DNA from: Spirulina sp. CCY15215
GTDB taxonomy: Bacteria > Cyanobacteriota > Cyanobacteriia > Cyanobacteriales > Spirulinaceae
Length of the DNA: 64,000 nucleotides
Direction: 5' to 3'
Assembly: GCF_016888125.1 (NCBI RefSeq)
Contig: NZ_JACSWA010000599.1
Coordinates: 1 to 64,000 of the forward strand
Positions within the stretch are counted from its first letter, which is position 1. Every line of letters starts with the position of its first letter. The notes below the pieces were generated by a model. That model searched no databases, was not told where the DNA came from, and saw only the letters and a list, made by a program, of their open reading frames with translations. Made by a program: the position numbers and the translations under genes. This document shows positions 35,717 to 44,377 of the stretch, one piece after another.

Positions 35717-36463
35717 CTAGAGGAGAAATTTGTTTAAATATTCATCGCTGACAAAAAATGCCGTATGAAATGCTTTTGCATAAATATGATAGTTTTGTTT
35801 GCTAAGATATTGATAAATTGGACAATCTTGGATTGAGTGTAGAGAACTGCTTAAGATTTCAATTAAGACGATATTGGGACGAAATTTTGACCAATCATTA
35901 GATTGTAAAACTTCTAAATCTAATCCCTCCACATCGACTGATAGAAAATCAATGGTTTTGCTAGAGTCCAAATGCTTCTCTAAAATCATTTTTAGGGGAT
36001 AAGTCTCGATCTCTTGTTGAGCAATGATTTTAAAAGGATGGATTTTATCTCGCGATCGCGCTAAATTTTCAGAAAATGTATTTAATGCGGGTTTATTGAA
36101 TTGAAAATAGGTTAATTTTTTCTGTTCTTTAGCAATGGGGATTTCTAAGTTAATATCTCGCGGACGTTCTTGCTTAAAAAGCTCCATACTTCCGGGCATT
36201 GCATCAATATTAATTCCCGACCAACCTCGACTATAAAAAAAGTAGGTATTAGAGTATTGTTTGGGATGATAAGCACCTACATCAACGTAAAATTGATTGG
36301 CTGTACGTTTTTCCAGAATTCGCCTCAAGATCATATCTTCTCCTTCTTGAGAGTACGATCGCAACATATACGGATCGAAGCCATCCAGACAGTGAAGTAA
36401 ATATTTTCCCCAAGTTTCCGGAAGAGACTCAGATAATTTTCTAATAGGAGCGGTCAAGTCCAT
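35717..36463 (-). CDS. FkbM-family methyltransferase
   Basis: This 248-residue protein, from the ATG at 36463 (a TTG just upstream is less likely), has the FkbM pattern SYSQEGEDMILRRIL, YVDVGAYHPKQYSNTYFFY, GINIDAMPGSMELF and IDFLSVDVEGLDLEVLQSNDW. FkbM enzymes O-methylate sugar or polyketide hydroxyls. It is preceded by a 17-bp gap from the PhyH gene upstream. Unlike its neighbours it lacks the NLLKH-type N-terminal segment. Confidence 0.93.
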   Translation of the reverse strand: MDLTAPIRKLSESLPETWGKYLLHCLDGFDPYMLRSYSQEGEDMILRRILEKRTANQFYVDVGAYHPKQYSNTYFFYSRGWSGINIDAMPGSMELFKQERPRDINLEIPIAKEQKKLTYFQFNKPALNTFSENLARSRDKIHPFKIIAQQEIETYPLKMILEKHLDSSKTIDFLSVDVEGLDLEVLQSNDWSKFRPNIVLIEILSSSLHSIQDCPIYQYLSKQNYHIYAKAFHTAFFVSDEYLNKFLL

Positions 36464-36480
36464 CAAACTATTTTTTAGTG

Positions 36481-37983
36481 CTAAAGTTTAATAAATTTGG
36501 AAAAAATTCGGGGGTGAGTTTGAGCGAGGGTGAGAAGATTTTCATTATAAAAATCGGATTTAAGAATGGGTTGTTTGTACGAACCTCCCAACCAAAGAGT
36601 ATTAGCATAAGTAATATTAATCATCAAGCGATCGCCAGTCTTAAGCGGTTTGGCTTTGTGATAGCACCGGGTATCGCCGACAATAACCGTACCGCGCAAT
36701 CCTGTAATTTCTACAAAATCTTCTTCAGGATAATATTCTTGTAGTTCGCGATCGGCGATTCGGACGTATCTTCTTGCTAACAATGTCTCGGGTTTGGCTT
36801 GGCGATGGTGGGTGTTCGCAATGTAACAGTGAGGTCCTGTATCGGTTGTAACATCCGTTAGATAGATAAAAAAGTTCGTCCACTTCAGCCAATCCATATC
36901 AAAATGGTAAAGTTGAGCCATTGCACTATTAGGAGATTGGTCGATCGCAGAACTCCACCACATTGATACATTAGCCAAAATGGGTTGCGCTCCTAAATGA
37001 CGTTGAGCAACGGCAAGAAAATAAGGATCGGTTGCTAAGCCTTGAATATCAGAATTGTCTAAGGCATCTTGTTCAGGAATATAACATCCATCAACTTGAG
37101 GATTGTCTCGATTGTAAAGTACTAACTCTGGTAACGTTTCTTGCTGCTGATATCCTATCCCCGGAGTAGTCAGAGCAAAGTTCGTCAAGCGATCGCATAA
37201 CTGTGCGGGTAGGCGATCGGGAAATATGTAGTAACTCCCATTGTTGATGGCAGAATTAATTGCATCTAAGCGTTCTGAATTGAAAGAACCGAGAATTCCT
37301 TCCCCTTGCTTAAAGGTTTCATAGGGAGGTCGATAAGTAGTAATGAGCCATGAAACAAAATCATTGAAATAGGCATTGGTCTGGCAATGAAGCTGAATCT
37401 TACTTTGATGAGCAAACTCCCATACTGAACCCGTTTCGCTATAAATTCCTAAACTAACGGCAACAGAGAGAAGATCGAGAGGACGACATTGACTTTCTCG
37501 AATCGAAGTTCTTAGAGTTTCTTGGAGGATGCGAGTACTTTCCTGAAGTTGACCGCTTTCTACAAGCTGAATCCAAATCCCCAAGGCTTGCTGATAAGCA
37601 GCCAGTGTCTCTTGAAATTGACCTTGTTTGAAACAAATATTGCCAATTTCAACTTCACTCGCGATTGTCTCTGCATTGCACTCCTTGTTTGGAGGAGCAG
37701 AAAAACCATTGGGATCGTTAAAGCGTATTAGTTCGAGTAAGCGATCGCTTTCTTCTCGTGGTAGGCTGAGTAGTTTAAAAAGTCCGTATGCCAACAGCGC
37801 TAAAATAGAATCTATATCAATATCGGCAGGATTTGAACCCGAATTATTTTCAGATTTTGGCTGTATTGGTATGGAATTAGATTGGGCAGGAGAATCAATA
37901 TTTTGAATAGACGACTTGAGTCGGATTTCTACTCCTAATTTGTCAAAACCCATTTTAACCCAATGTTTAAACAAGTTTATCAT
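36481..37983 (-). CDS. TPR-containing phytanoyl-CoA dioxygenase (PhyH)-family protein
   Basis: In this 500-residue protein, residues 1-25 are an amphipathic helix (MINLFKHWVKMGFDKLGVEI) shared with two neighbours. Residues about 115-170 contain a TPR (ICFKQGQFQETLAAYQQAL). A PhyH-type double-stranded beta helix follows. The iron site is HFD in QLYHFDMDWLKW, with the distal His in TRCYHKAKPLKTGDRLM and an Arg for 2-oxoglutarate. It would hydroxylate or oxidise a glycan-related substrate in the cytoplasm. The target is unknown. Confidence 0.88.
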   Translation of the reverse strand: MINLFKHWVKMGFDKLGVEIRLKSSIQNIDSPAQSNSIPIQPKSENNSGSNPADIDIDSILALLAYGLFKLLSLPREESDRLLELIRFNDPNGFSAPPNKECNAETIASEVEIGNICFKQGQFQETLAAYQQALGIWIQLVESGQLQESTRILQETLRTSIRESQCRPLDLLSVAVSLGIYSETGSVWEFAHQSKIQLHCQTNAYFNDFVSWLITTYRPPYETFKQGEGILGSFNSERLDAINSAINNGSYYIFPDRLPAQLCDRLTNFALTTPGIGYQQQETLPELVLYNRDNPQVDGCYIPEQDALDNSDIQGLATDPYFLAVAQRHLGAQPILANVSMWWSSAIDQSPNSAMAQLYHFDMDWLKWTNFFIYLTDVTTDTGPHCYIANTHHRQAKPETLLARRYVRIADRELQEYYPEEDFVEITGLRGTVIVGDTRCYHKAKPLKTGDRLMINITYANTLWLGGSYKQPILKSDFYNENLLTLAQTHPRIFSKFIKL

Positions 37984-38113
37984 TTGAATTTAGTCGATTT
38001 AATTTAGTCGATCTAGGTCTAAGAGAGGTTAACTTTGGGTTCAAAATTAATCAAGCTACAGCTAATTTTAGTGCTAATCAATTGAGAAAACAGAAGGAGA
38101 TTTTTCTCTTCAC

Positions 38114-39187
38114 TCATTTCCGCACAGAAAAAATGACCGAAGCAGTATAAATTTCATCATTCCTCCTCATTTCGGGCAAATCATTGGAAAAGTAGATACG
38201 ATCCACCCAATTTCCAAAGAGTTTGAGGATATCAGCCGCACAAGCAAGAGGATAGCCATACTTTTCACTGGTTCTAGCTTTACTCTTGGGGTCATTGTCG
38301 AGAGAAACACCAATTAATCCACCATTTTTAACGACTCGAACTGCTTCTTCAACGACATTGGGAGGGTCTTCACTATAGGTCAAAACCATAGAAAGCAATA
38401 CTATATCCCACGTACTCTCTTCATGGGGGATTGCGTGCATATCGCCTAAATCAATCCAAGGCGAGTAAGAGATTAAATCAAGTCCTCGAATATTGTCCGG
38501 ACGAAATCCATGAGCAATTAAGCATAGTATTTCTCCTTCTGTGCGAGGTCCGATGGCTAGTAGTTTAGCATCGCATGGGCAGTTTAGATCGTATAACATC
38601 CCTCCTCCGCCTTTCCCTCGGGTGGCGAATCCCAAAGTTCTGTAACTTTCAATCACAGATAACGGTTTAATCAACCGGAGAGATCGGGCTGCACCTAAAT
38701 CATTGAGGATTCCGGGTATGTTATACTCGGCTGTCCCTTGATTTCCATCAATATCTTGTCGAATATTTTCGTTATCAGTTTGATAAATTTTTAAGTTATT
38801 TAAAAACTCTACAAAGTAGATGTATCGAGCCAGAACAAAAAAATATCGAATGGTATCTACCATCAACAATTGTCGAAAAAAGTTCTGTCCAAAAAAATAT
38901 GTTCCTTTGGTTAAAATTAAATCTGAAAATGTTTTATAGTAGTAGTCAAAAAGATGAGATAATTTGATTTTTTCTTCCTCGTCAACAGAATCTATCTCTC
39001 TTTCTTTGGAGGGGTTATAAGGCTGGAATAAGGATTTTTTAGGTTGTGGAGGATTACCACCGCTAGAAGGGTTAGAAGAAGATGTAACCTCGGCTGTAGT
39101 ATCTTGATTGGCAGAAGATCTTAGCTTTACGTCAAGTCCTATTTGGTAAAGACCTACTTTAATAATGTGTTTCAGAAGATTGAACAT
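38114..39187 (-). CDS. SAM methyltransferase-like protein with shared N-terminal segment
   Basis: From the ATG at 39187, 357 residues; an ATG six codons upstream is possible, but the later one aligns with the neighbours' MLNLLKH start. The N-terminus MFNLLKHIIKVGLYQIGLDV is the shared amphipathic segment, followed by a low-complexity Ser/Pro/Gly linker. The C-terminal Rossmann part has LLAIGPRTEGEILCLI, NIRGLDLISYSPWI and WDIVLLSMVLTYSEDP, which fits a methyltransferase group I associate with cyanobacterial glycan loci. A 130-bp gap precedes the PhyH gene's start downstream and contains only a short imperfect duplication of AATTTAGTCGAT. Confidence 0.82.
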   Translation of the reverse strand: MFNLLKHIIKVGLYQIGLDVKLRSSANQDTTAEVTSSSNPSSGGNPPQPKKSLFQPYNPSKEREIDSVDEEEKIKLSHLFDYYYKTFSDLILTKGTYFFGQNFFRQLLMVDTIRYFFVLARYIYFVEFLNNLKIYQTDNENIRQDIDGNQGTAEYNIPGILNDLGAARSLRLIKPLSVIESYRTLGFATRGKGGGGMLYDLNCPCDAKLLAIGPRTEGEILCLIAHGFRPDNIRGLDLISYSPWIDLGDMHAIPHEESTWDIVLLSMVLTYSEDPPNVVEEAVRVVKNGGLIGVSLDNDPKSKARTSEKYGYPLACAADILKLFGNWVDRIYFSNDLPEMRRNDEIYTASVIFSVRK

Positions 39188-39223
39188 GATTTTGATTTTA
39201 TCCACGATTTTAAACGAAATCAG

Positions 39224-41311
39224 CTACGAAAGGTTTAAATGAGAACACACTCTTGCTAACCTCGCGCACAGAGGAGAATGCTTAGAATAGGAATGTTTAT
39301 TAAACCAATAGCAGACTTCCTCGCGATTGATAAAAACAAAACGAACTGTTGGAGATAGATCGATTCTTTGCACTAATTTTTCTTGAATGTCTTCCCAACT
39401 TTCGTCAGACTCTATTAACCGCAATTTATAATCTACAAGATTGTCTTCTCCAGTGAAAAGAAAATGCAGAATACGTCGAAGCTGCCTTTGCAGTGCAATT
39501 TTTTCTTCCCAAAGGATTTCTGAATGCTGCATATTCTTCAAACGTTCTAAATTCAAATCAATAATATGTTTTTCTCCAACAATAAGTTCAGCGATCGCCT
39601 TAGCTTCAGATGGCATCTTGAATTCGGGCAGTTTACTAAAATTTTGATGAGGAATAATATCTTCTAAATTGAGAGATAGACTCAATGTTCGTAAATTATA
39701 CCACAAGAATGATTCTCGAATTTGTTCTAGATTTCCAGACGAATCTCTCAACATTTCTTCCAGCTTTTGGAAGTATTTATCTACAGTTGTTGATTGCTGA
39801 ATACAATCGGGGAAGTACTCAACGCCGTTTGAAAAGGCTAGAACAGGAACGCCCAAGCGAGCAAACTCAAGACCAATACTACTCCAAGCAATGAGAACAA
39901 GATTAGCAATCTCTCCCAAATCGTAACTAGAGATTGCATCTTCAGGCCAGATTAATCGGCTGTTTTGAAAAGGGCGATCGAACTTTTCTCGTAATTGAGT
40001 CAAAAATTCTGAAACTTTTTTATCTCGTTTATTCGATCCTATTCTAGGATGAATACGAATCACAAGCTGTAACGAGGCACTTTTTTCGACATATTCAATG
40101 AGGGATTCAAGCCACTCTATTTGAGTGGTAAAGGGTTGAGGAGAAGAATCAAGAGGGATTCCCATTGCTTGAGCTGCCATTTGCATAGAAATGACCTCAT
40201 CAATACTGCTGGTATACGCAACGATCAGTTTTTTATCGCGACTAAGCCGAAGACGATCGTAAATATTTGCATTCCCAAATGTTTTACTGGGGGAGTAAAC
40301 AAAAACACTTTTAGCGCCCAAACGAGCGATCGAATCATCTGCTACTTCCTGAACCTGTTCTCGAGTTAGATGCAATTGCTTCCAAGTCGGCCAAACTTGA
40401 CGCTGTTTTTGTATCTCTTCCCACACCACAGTCGGCACAATTGTATAGCGACGGCGATCCACACTCGCATGACTGGCATGAGGCATTTTAAAACTTTTAA
40501 GACCATGCTTTTCCGCCGCTAGGCGAGCGCTAACCATTAGAGAATAATCGGAGTAATAAACCAAGCGAGAAATGGGTAAAGTTTGACAAATCTTATCAAG
40601 AAGGAGATAGCTCATTAAGCTACTCGCAATATACTCGAGCCAACCCTGATGAACATCTTCCTCAATACCTTCATCAAAACGATGTTTTTTAGCAATGAGA
40701 GCTAACTCAATCGTACAGAGTTTGCCAAATTCAATACCATCAAACTTAAACAGTTTAAGATCTCGCGGTGGGTTTTCTAAGGCATCTTCTAGGTATTTAA
40801 GAATATCTGGGGTAATAAATGCTCTGAGATCGATACTTGGCAATCCATAGTCATCAAGCATTTTAATAGAAGACTGGGTACAAGTCTGACAAACTTCGCG
40901 TTTTTGGTTTGGAGGTAAACTGTAAGGCAGTCTCTTCATATCAATGACTGGACATCTCTCGAAAATTCCTGTACAAAGTGTAAAGAGTACGGAATAACCC
41001 ATTTCTTGTAAAGTCTTTCCTAAAACGCATTGGGCTGCAAAGTGAGGAGTGATAGAACCCTCTGGAGAGAAAAAGAGAATGGTATCTCGACCTTGAATGG
41101 CTGTCCGATAATTGCTTGCACTTGTTTCAGTCTGTCCCAGTCGTTTTGATTCTAGGTTTGTTGTTATATTTTGGGCTTTATGATTTTCGCCTTTGTTAAC
41201 TGTTTCGAGGGTCTCTAATATTATTCTACTTTGGTTTGACGATCTCAGTTTTACTTCTAATCCTATTTTGTAAAACCCTACTTTAATAAAATGTTTGAGA
41301 AGATTCAACAT
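39224..41311 (-). CDS. Large glycosyltransferase-like (GT-B/capsule-synthesis type) protein
   Basis: This 695-residue protein starts with the shared segment MLNLLKHFIKVGFYKIGLEV and a linker of about 60 residues. A domain beginning TILFFSPEGSITPHFAAQCV follows, with two cysteine clusters (ERCPVIDMKR and VCQTCTQSS) and a second half with LVIRIHPRIGS and VLIAWSSIGLEFARLGVPVLAF. That second half resembles capsule-synthesis or CDP-glycerol-transferase-like GT-B proteins (HPR, then S-S-x-x-x-E-x-x-x-x-G-x-P). It may transfer a sugar or phosphate group. The precise family is not recognised. The Cys clusters may bind metal. Confidence 0.65.
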   Translation of the reverse strand: MLNLLKHFIKVGFYKIGLEVKLRSSNQSRIILETLETVNKGENHKAQNITTNLESKRLGQTETSASNYRTAIQGRDTILFFSPEGSITPHFAAQCVLGKTLQEMGYSVLFTLCTGIFERCPVIDMKRLPYSLPPNQKREVCQTCTQSSIKMLDDYGLPSIDLRAFITPDILKYLEDALENPPRDLKLFKFDGIEFGKLCTIELALIAKKHRFDEGIEEDVHQGWLEYIASSLMSYLLLDKICQTLPISRLVYYSDYSLMVSARLAAEKHGLKSFKMPHASHASVDRRRYTIVPTVVWEEIQKQRQVWPTWKQLHLTREQVQEVADDSIARLGAKSVFVYSPSKTFGNANIYDRLRLSRDKKLIVAYTSSIDEVISMQMAAQAMGIPLDSSPQPFTTQIEWLESLIEYVEKSASLQLVIRIHPRIGSNKRDKKVSEFLTQLREKFDRPFQNSRLIWPEDAISSYDLGEIANLVLIAWSSIGLEFARLGVPVLAFSNGVEYFPDCIQQSTTVDKYFQKLEEMLRDSSGNLEQIRESFLWYNLRTLSLSLNLEDIIPHQNFSKLPEFKMPSEAKAIAELIVGEKHIIDLNLERLKNMQHSEILWEEKIALQRQLRRILHFLFTGEDNLVDYKLRLIESDESWEDIQEKLVQRIDLSPTVRFVFINREEVCYWFNKHSYSKHSPLCARLARVCSHLNLS

Positions 41312-41329
41312 GATTTTGTGCCTGTAGAG

Positions 41330-43195
41330 TTAGTTTGGAGTACGGGATAGATTGGACAGCCACAATTCTAAATTGACTAACTGCCACAAGAACATCATGT
41401 GATTGCCATTGAGATTACCACAAATAATGGCAGTTTGATGTTCCTCGATTAGGGTTTCCACAACGACAGGTTGGTAAATTCCCCGATCGCGAAAGGACTG
41501 AGAACGAACTAAGTCTAAAAGTTGCTCCCGACCTTTGCCGGAAAACCAAAGATGAGCGGGAGCATTCCAACCTGTTTTTTTGATTCTCTGGCGCGTTTCT
41601 TTCGGTAGGATACCTTTCATCGCATCCCGCAGCAAGCGCTTGGTTACACCTTCAGCAATTTTGAGATGTCCGGGGACGCGGTAGGTGAATTCAACCAAAC
41701 GATGGTCTAAAAAAGGAACAAAGCGATCGAGACCGAAAGCGTTGGCATGACGATCCTCTGCCCGCAGACAACAAGGGGTTGTTTCGCGAAACAGATCTTG
41801 ATAGGTGCGATTTTTAAGGTAACTCTCGAACGGATGATCCATCACAGGAGTAAAATCGCCGAGGTTAAAGTAGTCTGGGTTGAGAGCCGAAATATATTTT
41901 TGGAGACGTTCTCGATCGGGCAAACATCGACCGGGAATTGTGGGATCGGTTAAGCGGGCGATCGCTTGCCGACCTATTTCGGGACTCTTACGAAAAATAG
42001 GATGATCGTGGTATTCAGACCATTTTCGCAATTCGCGATCGAGGCGATCGCTTTCCTCGTTCATAGCAAGATCGGCAAAGTAATAGGGAAAATATTCATA
42101 TTCCCCTGCATTGAGTTCATCTCCCCCAAGACCTCCAAACAAGCTCCCAAAGCCTTGTTCCCGAACGTTTTGACAAAGGAGAAAATGAGAGAGCCAAGTG
42201 GCGGTAGCTACGGGTTCGTCGTGGAGAGCAACCATTTGTTCCACTAAGCCAAATACATCGGGGACATCGATCGCGATGGGATGCCACTTCTCAACATGAG
42301 ACTCCAACATCGAGCTAATTTCTTCAGATTCGTCGTAGGTTTTATCCCGGTAAACGGTAGAAAAAGCCTGTTGACGAGACCCCGAAGAGCGCACGGCACA
42401 AGCCAAAACAGAAGAAGAGTCCATACCCCCAGACAAAGTAAAAGCCGGGCGATCTGCAACAGCAAGGCGACGGGCAACGGAGTCGAGCAATAATGCTTGG
42501 TAACGTTCCGCTAAAACCTGTGGAGAATCTTCCCACTCGGGTTGTTCTTCTAACTGCCAATAGCTTTCTAGGCTAACTTTTCCCCGGCAAAAGCTCAGAT
42601 AGTGGCTGGCTGGTAATTGACGAATTTCCGCGTAGGGGGAAGCGTGGGGATCGTTATCAAAAGTACGATAGTGAGATGCAGCAAAAAGGGCAACAAAGCG
42701 ACGGTTGACTTCAGGTTTGATTTCGGGGAGGGCGAGTAAGGCACGAGGACGAGATGCAAAGGCAAAGGAATCTCCTCGATACCAATAGTATAAAGGACAA
42801 ACCCCAAAGCGATCGCGCCCTAGCCACAAAGTTCGCTCTTGCTTGTCGTAGAGGGCAATGGCAAAGTCACCGTTAATTTTGGACAGCGTTTCCCGAAAGT
42901 CATATTCTCGATAAAGAGAGGCAATCAATTCGGCAGGAGTGCCATAAGTTCCCAACTCATCGCCATTATAGATGCAGCCATCAACAACAACGATAATATC
43001 ATGGGTCTCGGTTAGATTGGGCTTTTGCCATCCTAACCATCCTAAACTGGCGCGATCGCTTTTCAGGGAATAATGATTCCACTCTAAACTGACTACACCC
43101 ATTGGAGTGTAGCTTGATTGCAGAGTTGCTAACATACTCGAAACTCTGCGATCGCTATTCTTTTGTTCGTTGACAACTCCTACAATCCGAGACAT
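41330..43195 (-). CDS. Asparagine-synthase-like protein lacking the N-terminal Cys
   Basis: This 621-residue protein has the two-domain AsnB architecture. The N-terminal glutamine-amidotransferase domain begins MSRIVGVVN, so the nucleophilic Cys2 that processing exposes is missing and glutaminase activity is not expected. WLGRDRFGVCPLYYW and FAFASRPRALLALPE mark this domain. The synthetase domain has the PP-loop SGGMDSSS (about 258-265), intact for ATP binding. It could use free ammonia or another nucleophile to form an amide or amidine. It lies between glycosyltransferase-like and methyltransferase genes. Lasso-peptide or beta-lactam-synthetase relatives also lack Cys2, but no precursor peptide is seen. 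Confidence 0.85.
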   Translation of the reverse strand: MSRIVGVVNEQKNSDRRVSSMLATLQSSYTPMGVVSLEWNHYSLKSDRASLGWLGWQKPNLTETHDIIVVVDGCIYNGDELGTYGTPAELIASLYREYDFRETLSKINGDFAIALYDKQERTLWLGRDRFGVCPLYYWYRGDSFAFASRPRALLALPEIKPEVNRRFVALFAASHYRTFDNDPHASPYAEIRQLPASHYLSFCRGKVSLESYWQLEEQPEWEDSPQVLAERYQALLLDSVARRLAVADRPAFTLSGGMDSSSVLACAVRSSGSRQQAFSTVYRDKTYDESEEISSMLESHVEKWHPIAIDVPDVFGLVEQMVALHDEPVATATWLSHFLLCQNVREQGFGSLFGGLGGDELNAGEYEYFPYYFADLAMNEESDRLDRELRKWSEYHDHPIFRKSPEIGRQAIARLTDPTIPGRCLPDRERLQKYISALNPDYFNLGDFTPVMDHPFESYLKNRTYQDLFRETTPCCLRAEDRHANAFGLDRFVPFLDHRLVEFTYRVPGHLKIAEGVTKRLLRDAMKGILPKETRQRIKKTGWNAPAHLWFSGKGREQLLDLVRSQSFRDRGIYQPVVVETLIEEHQTAIICGNLNGNHMMFLWQLVNLELWLSNLSRTPN

Positions 43196-43214
43196 ATCTG
43201 GTTGTTAAAACAAA

Positions 43215-43655
43215 TTAGTTTACTTTTTGAGCCATGAGATGACACCAAGGCTGGAACAATGTTCCTCGAAACTGAAGTCTCTTACCAGATTCAGTTTTGA
43301 CGGTATAAGTATTTAAGTCTTCATAGCCATCCACATTAACTTGAAAATCAATTCCATCAAGACACGGATTTTTTTGACATTCTTCAATTGTTTTAACTGC
43401 TATATCTCCTCCAGTGAGTTTGAAATGAGGAAAAGCATTTTTGATATGAAGTAAAAGATTTCCCGTCGAACAGCCAATATCAAGTAAATTTACTTGATAT
43501 TGGCGAAATTGTTCTGAAACTAATCGGCCAATTATATCAATCAAAACCCGATCGCTTTCTCGAATTTGCTCAACATATTGCTCTTGATAAGCAATGTAGT
43601 GTTCTTGAAATTTTTCATTATTCATACGCTCTTTGTATGAAAACTGTTGAGACAT
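43215..43655 (-). CDS. Internally deleted SAM methyltransferase (146 residues)
   Basis: The first about 100 residues contain motif I NLLDIGCSTGNLLLHIK and the strand-2 end LTGGDIAVKTIEE. The last about 30 residues (NTYTVKTESGKRLQFRGTLFQPWCH) are the C-terminal tail of a methyltransferase group normally about 260 residues long. The middle, with the motif IV-VI region, is missing, yet the frame is kept. A good AAGGAG ribosome-binding site lies 8 bases before the ATG. It is probably an inactive deletion product or a degenerating gene. Confidence 0.7.
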   Translation of the reverse strand: MSQQFSYKERMNNEKFQEHYIAYQEQYVEQIRESDRVLIDIIGRLVSEQFRQYQVNLLDIGCSTGNLLLHIKNAFPHFKLTGGDIAVKTIEECQKNPCLDGIDFQVNVDGYEDLNTYTVKTESGKRLQFRGTLFQPWCHLMAQKVN

Positions 43656-43663
43656 AATCGTTT

Positions 43664-43669
43664 CTCCTT
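43664..43669 (-). promoter_or_regulatory. Shine-Dalgarno AAGGAG before the short methyltransferase
   Basis: AAGGAG stands 8 bases upstream of the ATG at 43655, a strong site for this window. It supports this start for an otherwise decayed gene. Confidence 0.6.
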
Positions 43670-43681
43670 ATTTAAAAGTCC

Positions 43682-44359
43682 TTAAAGTCGTTCTGCAATG
43701 ATAAATTGCCAGTAGTGGGGGTAATCAATAACCAGTTCTGGCTGACCTCCAGTGCGGCGATCGACAAGCGATCGCACGGAAAACCCATAAGAGCGAATGA
43801 ATTCCATTATCTCTTCTCGATCATAAGTATTGACATAAACCCTCAAATCCCAGCCTTCATCGAGATATTTATCCCGAACGTATTGATATTTGCTTTTGTC
43901 ACCACAAGATTCCCGCAAAATGACCATTTTACGAGCGCATTGTAACATTCGCTCTAAGGGTCGATGATAATTATCAATATTGGAAAGAACATTGATGCAA
44001 GTGATAAAATCAACCTCTCCATCGAAGTCTTCAATTCGCATCACCTGCAATCGGTCTACAGGTAAGCCAAAATTCGGTAAATATTGATGACCAATGGCAA
44101 TTAGAGAAGGAGCAGCATCAATACCATAGTAATCTACGGGAATTTTACGCGATCGCAAGGAATGATAGAAGTATCCGCTCCCACAGCCGACATCTAGTAA
44201 TATATCACCAGGTACGGCCCTCTCTTGAAGAATTTCCGCCGCTTGAGCCTGACAAGTCATTTCTTCAACTTCCCTACGACACCGACGGGCATAAAGTTCT
44301 TTCACTGGGGTACTATGTTCCCAGATACAATATTTTGACCAACTGTTTCCGTGAATCAT
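43682..44359 (-). CDS. Class I SAM-dependent methyltransferase
   Basis: This 225-residue protein has motif I ILLDVGCGSGYFYHSLRS, DYYGIDAAPSLIAIG, and VDFITCINVLSNIDNYHRP at motif IV. Strand 5 reads KMVILRESCG. It is complete and is likely a sugar methyltransferase. It lies between two other methyltransferase genes with gaps of about 20-30 bp, so three such genes are in series here. Confidence 0.9.
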   Translation of the reverse strand: MIHGNSWSKYCIWEHSTPVKELYARRCRREVEEMTCQAQAAEILQERAVPGDILLDVGCGSGYFYHSLRSRKIPVDYYGIDAAPSLIAIGHQYLPNFGLPVDRLQVMRIEDFDGEVDFITCINVLSNIDNYHRPLERMLQCARKMVILRESCGDKSKYQYVRDKYLDEGWDLRVYVNTYDREEIMEFIRSYGFSVRSLVDRRTGGQPELVIDYPHYWQFIIAERL

Positions 44360-44377
44360 TGCTTGTTCTATCTGAAT

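Noticed and set aside
38000-38113. Short near-repeat AATTTAGTCGAT in the gap before the PhyH gene as an operator
   Set aside because: Two imperfect 12-mers in AT-rich DNA are weak evidence; no symmetry or promoter spacing supports it.
41330-43195. Lasso-peptide cyclase with a hidden precursor peptide
   Set aside because: No precursor-like ORF, B-type protease or ABC exporter was seen within several kilobases; the surrounding genes are glycan enzymes.
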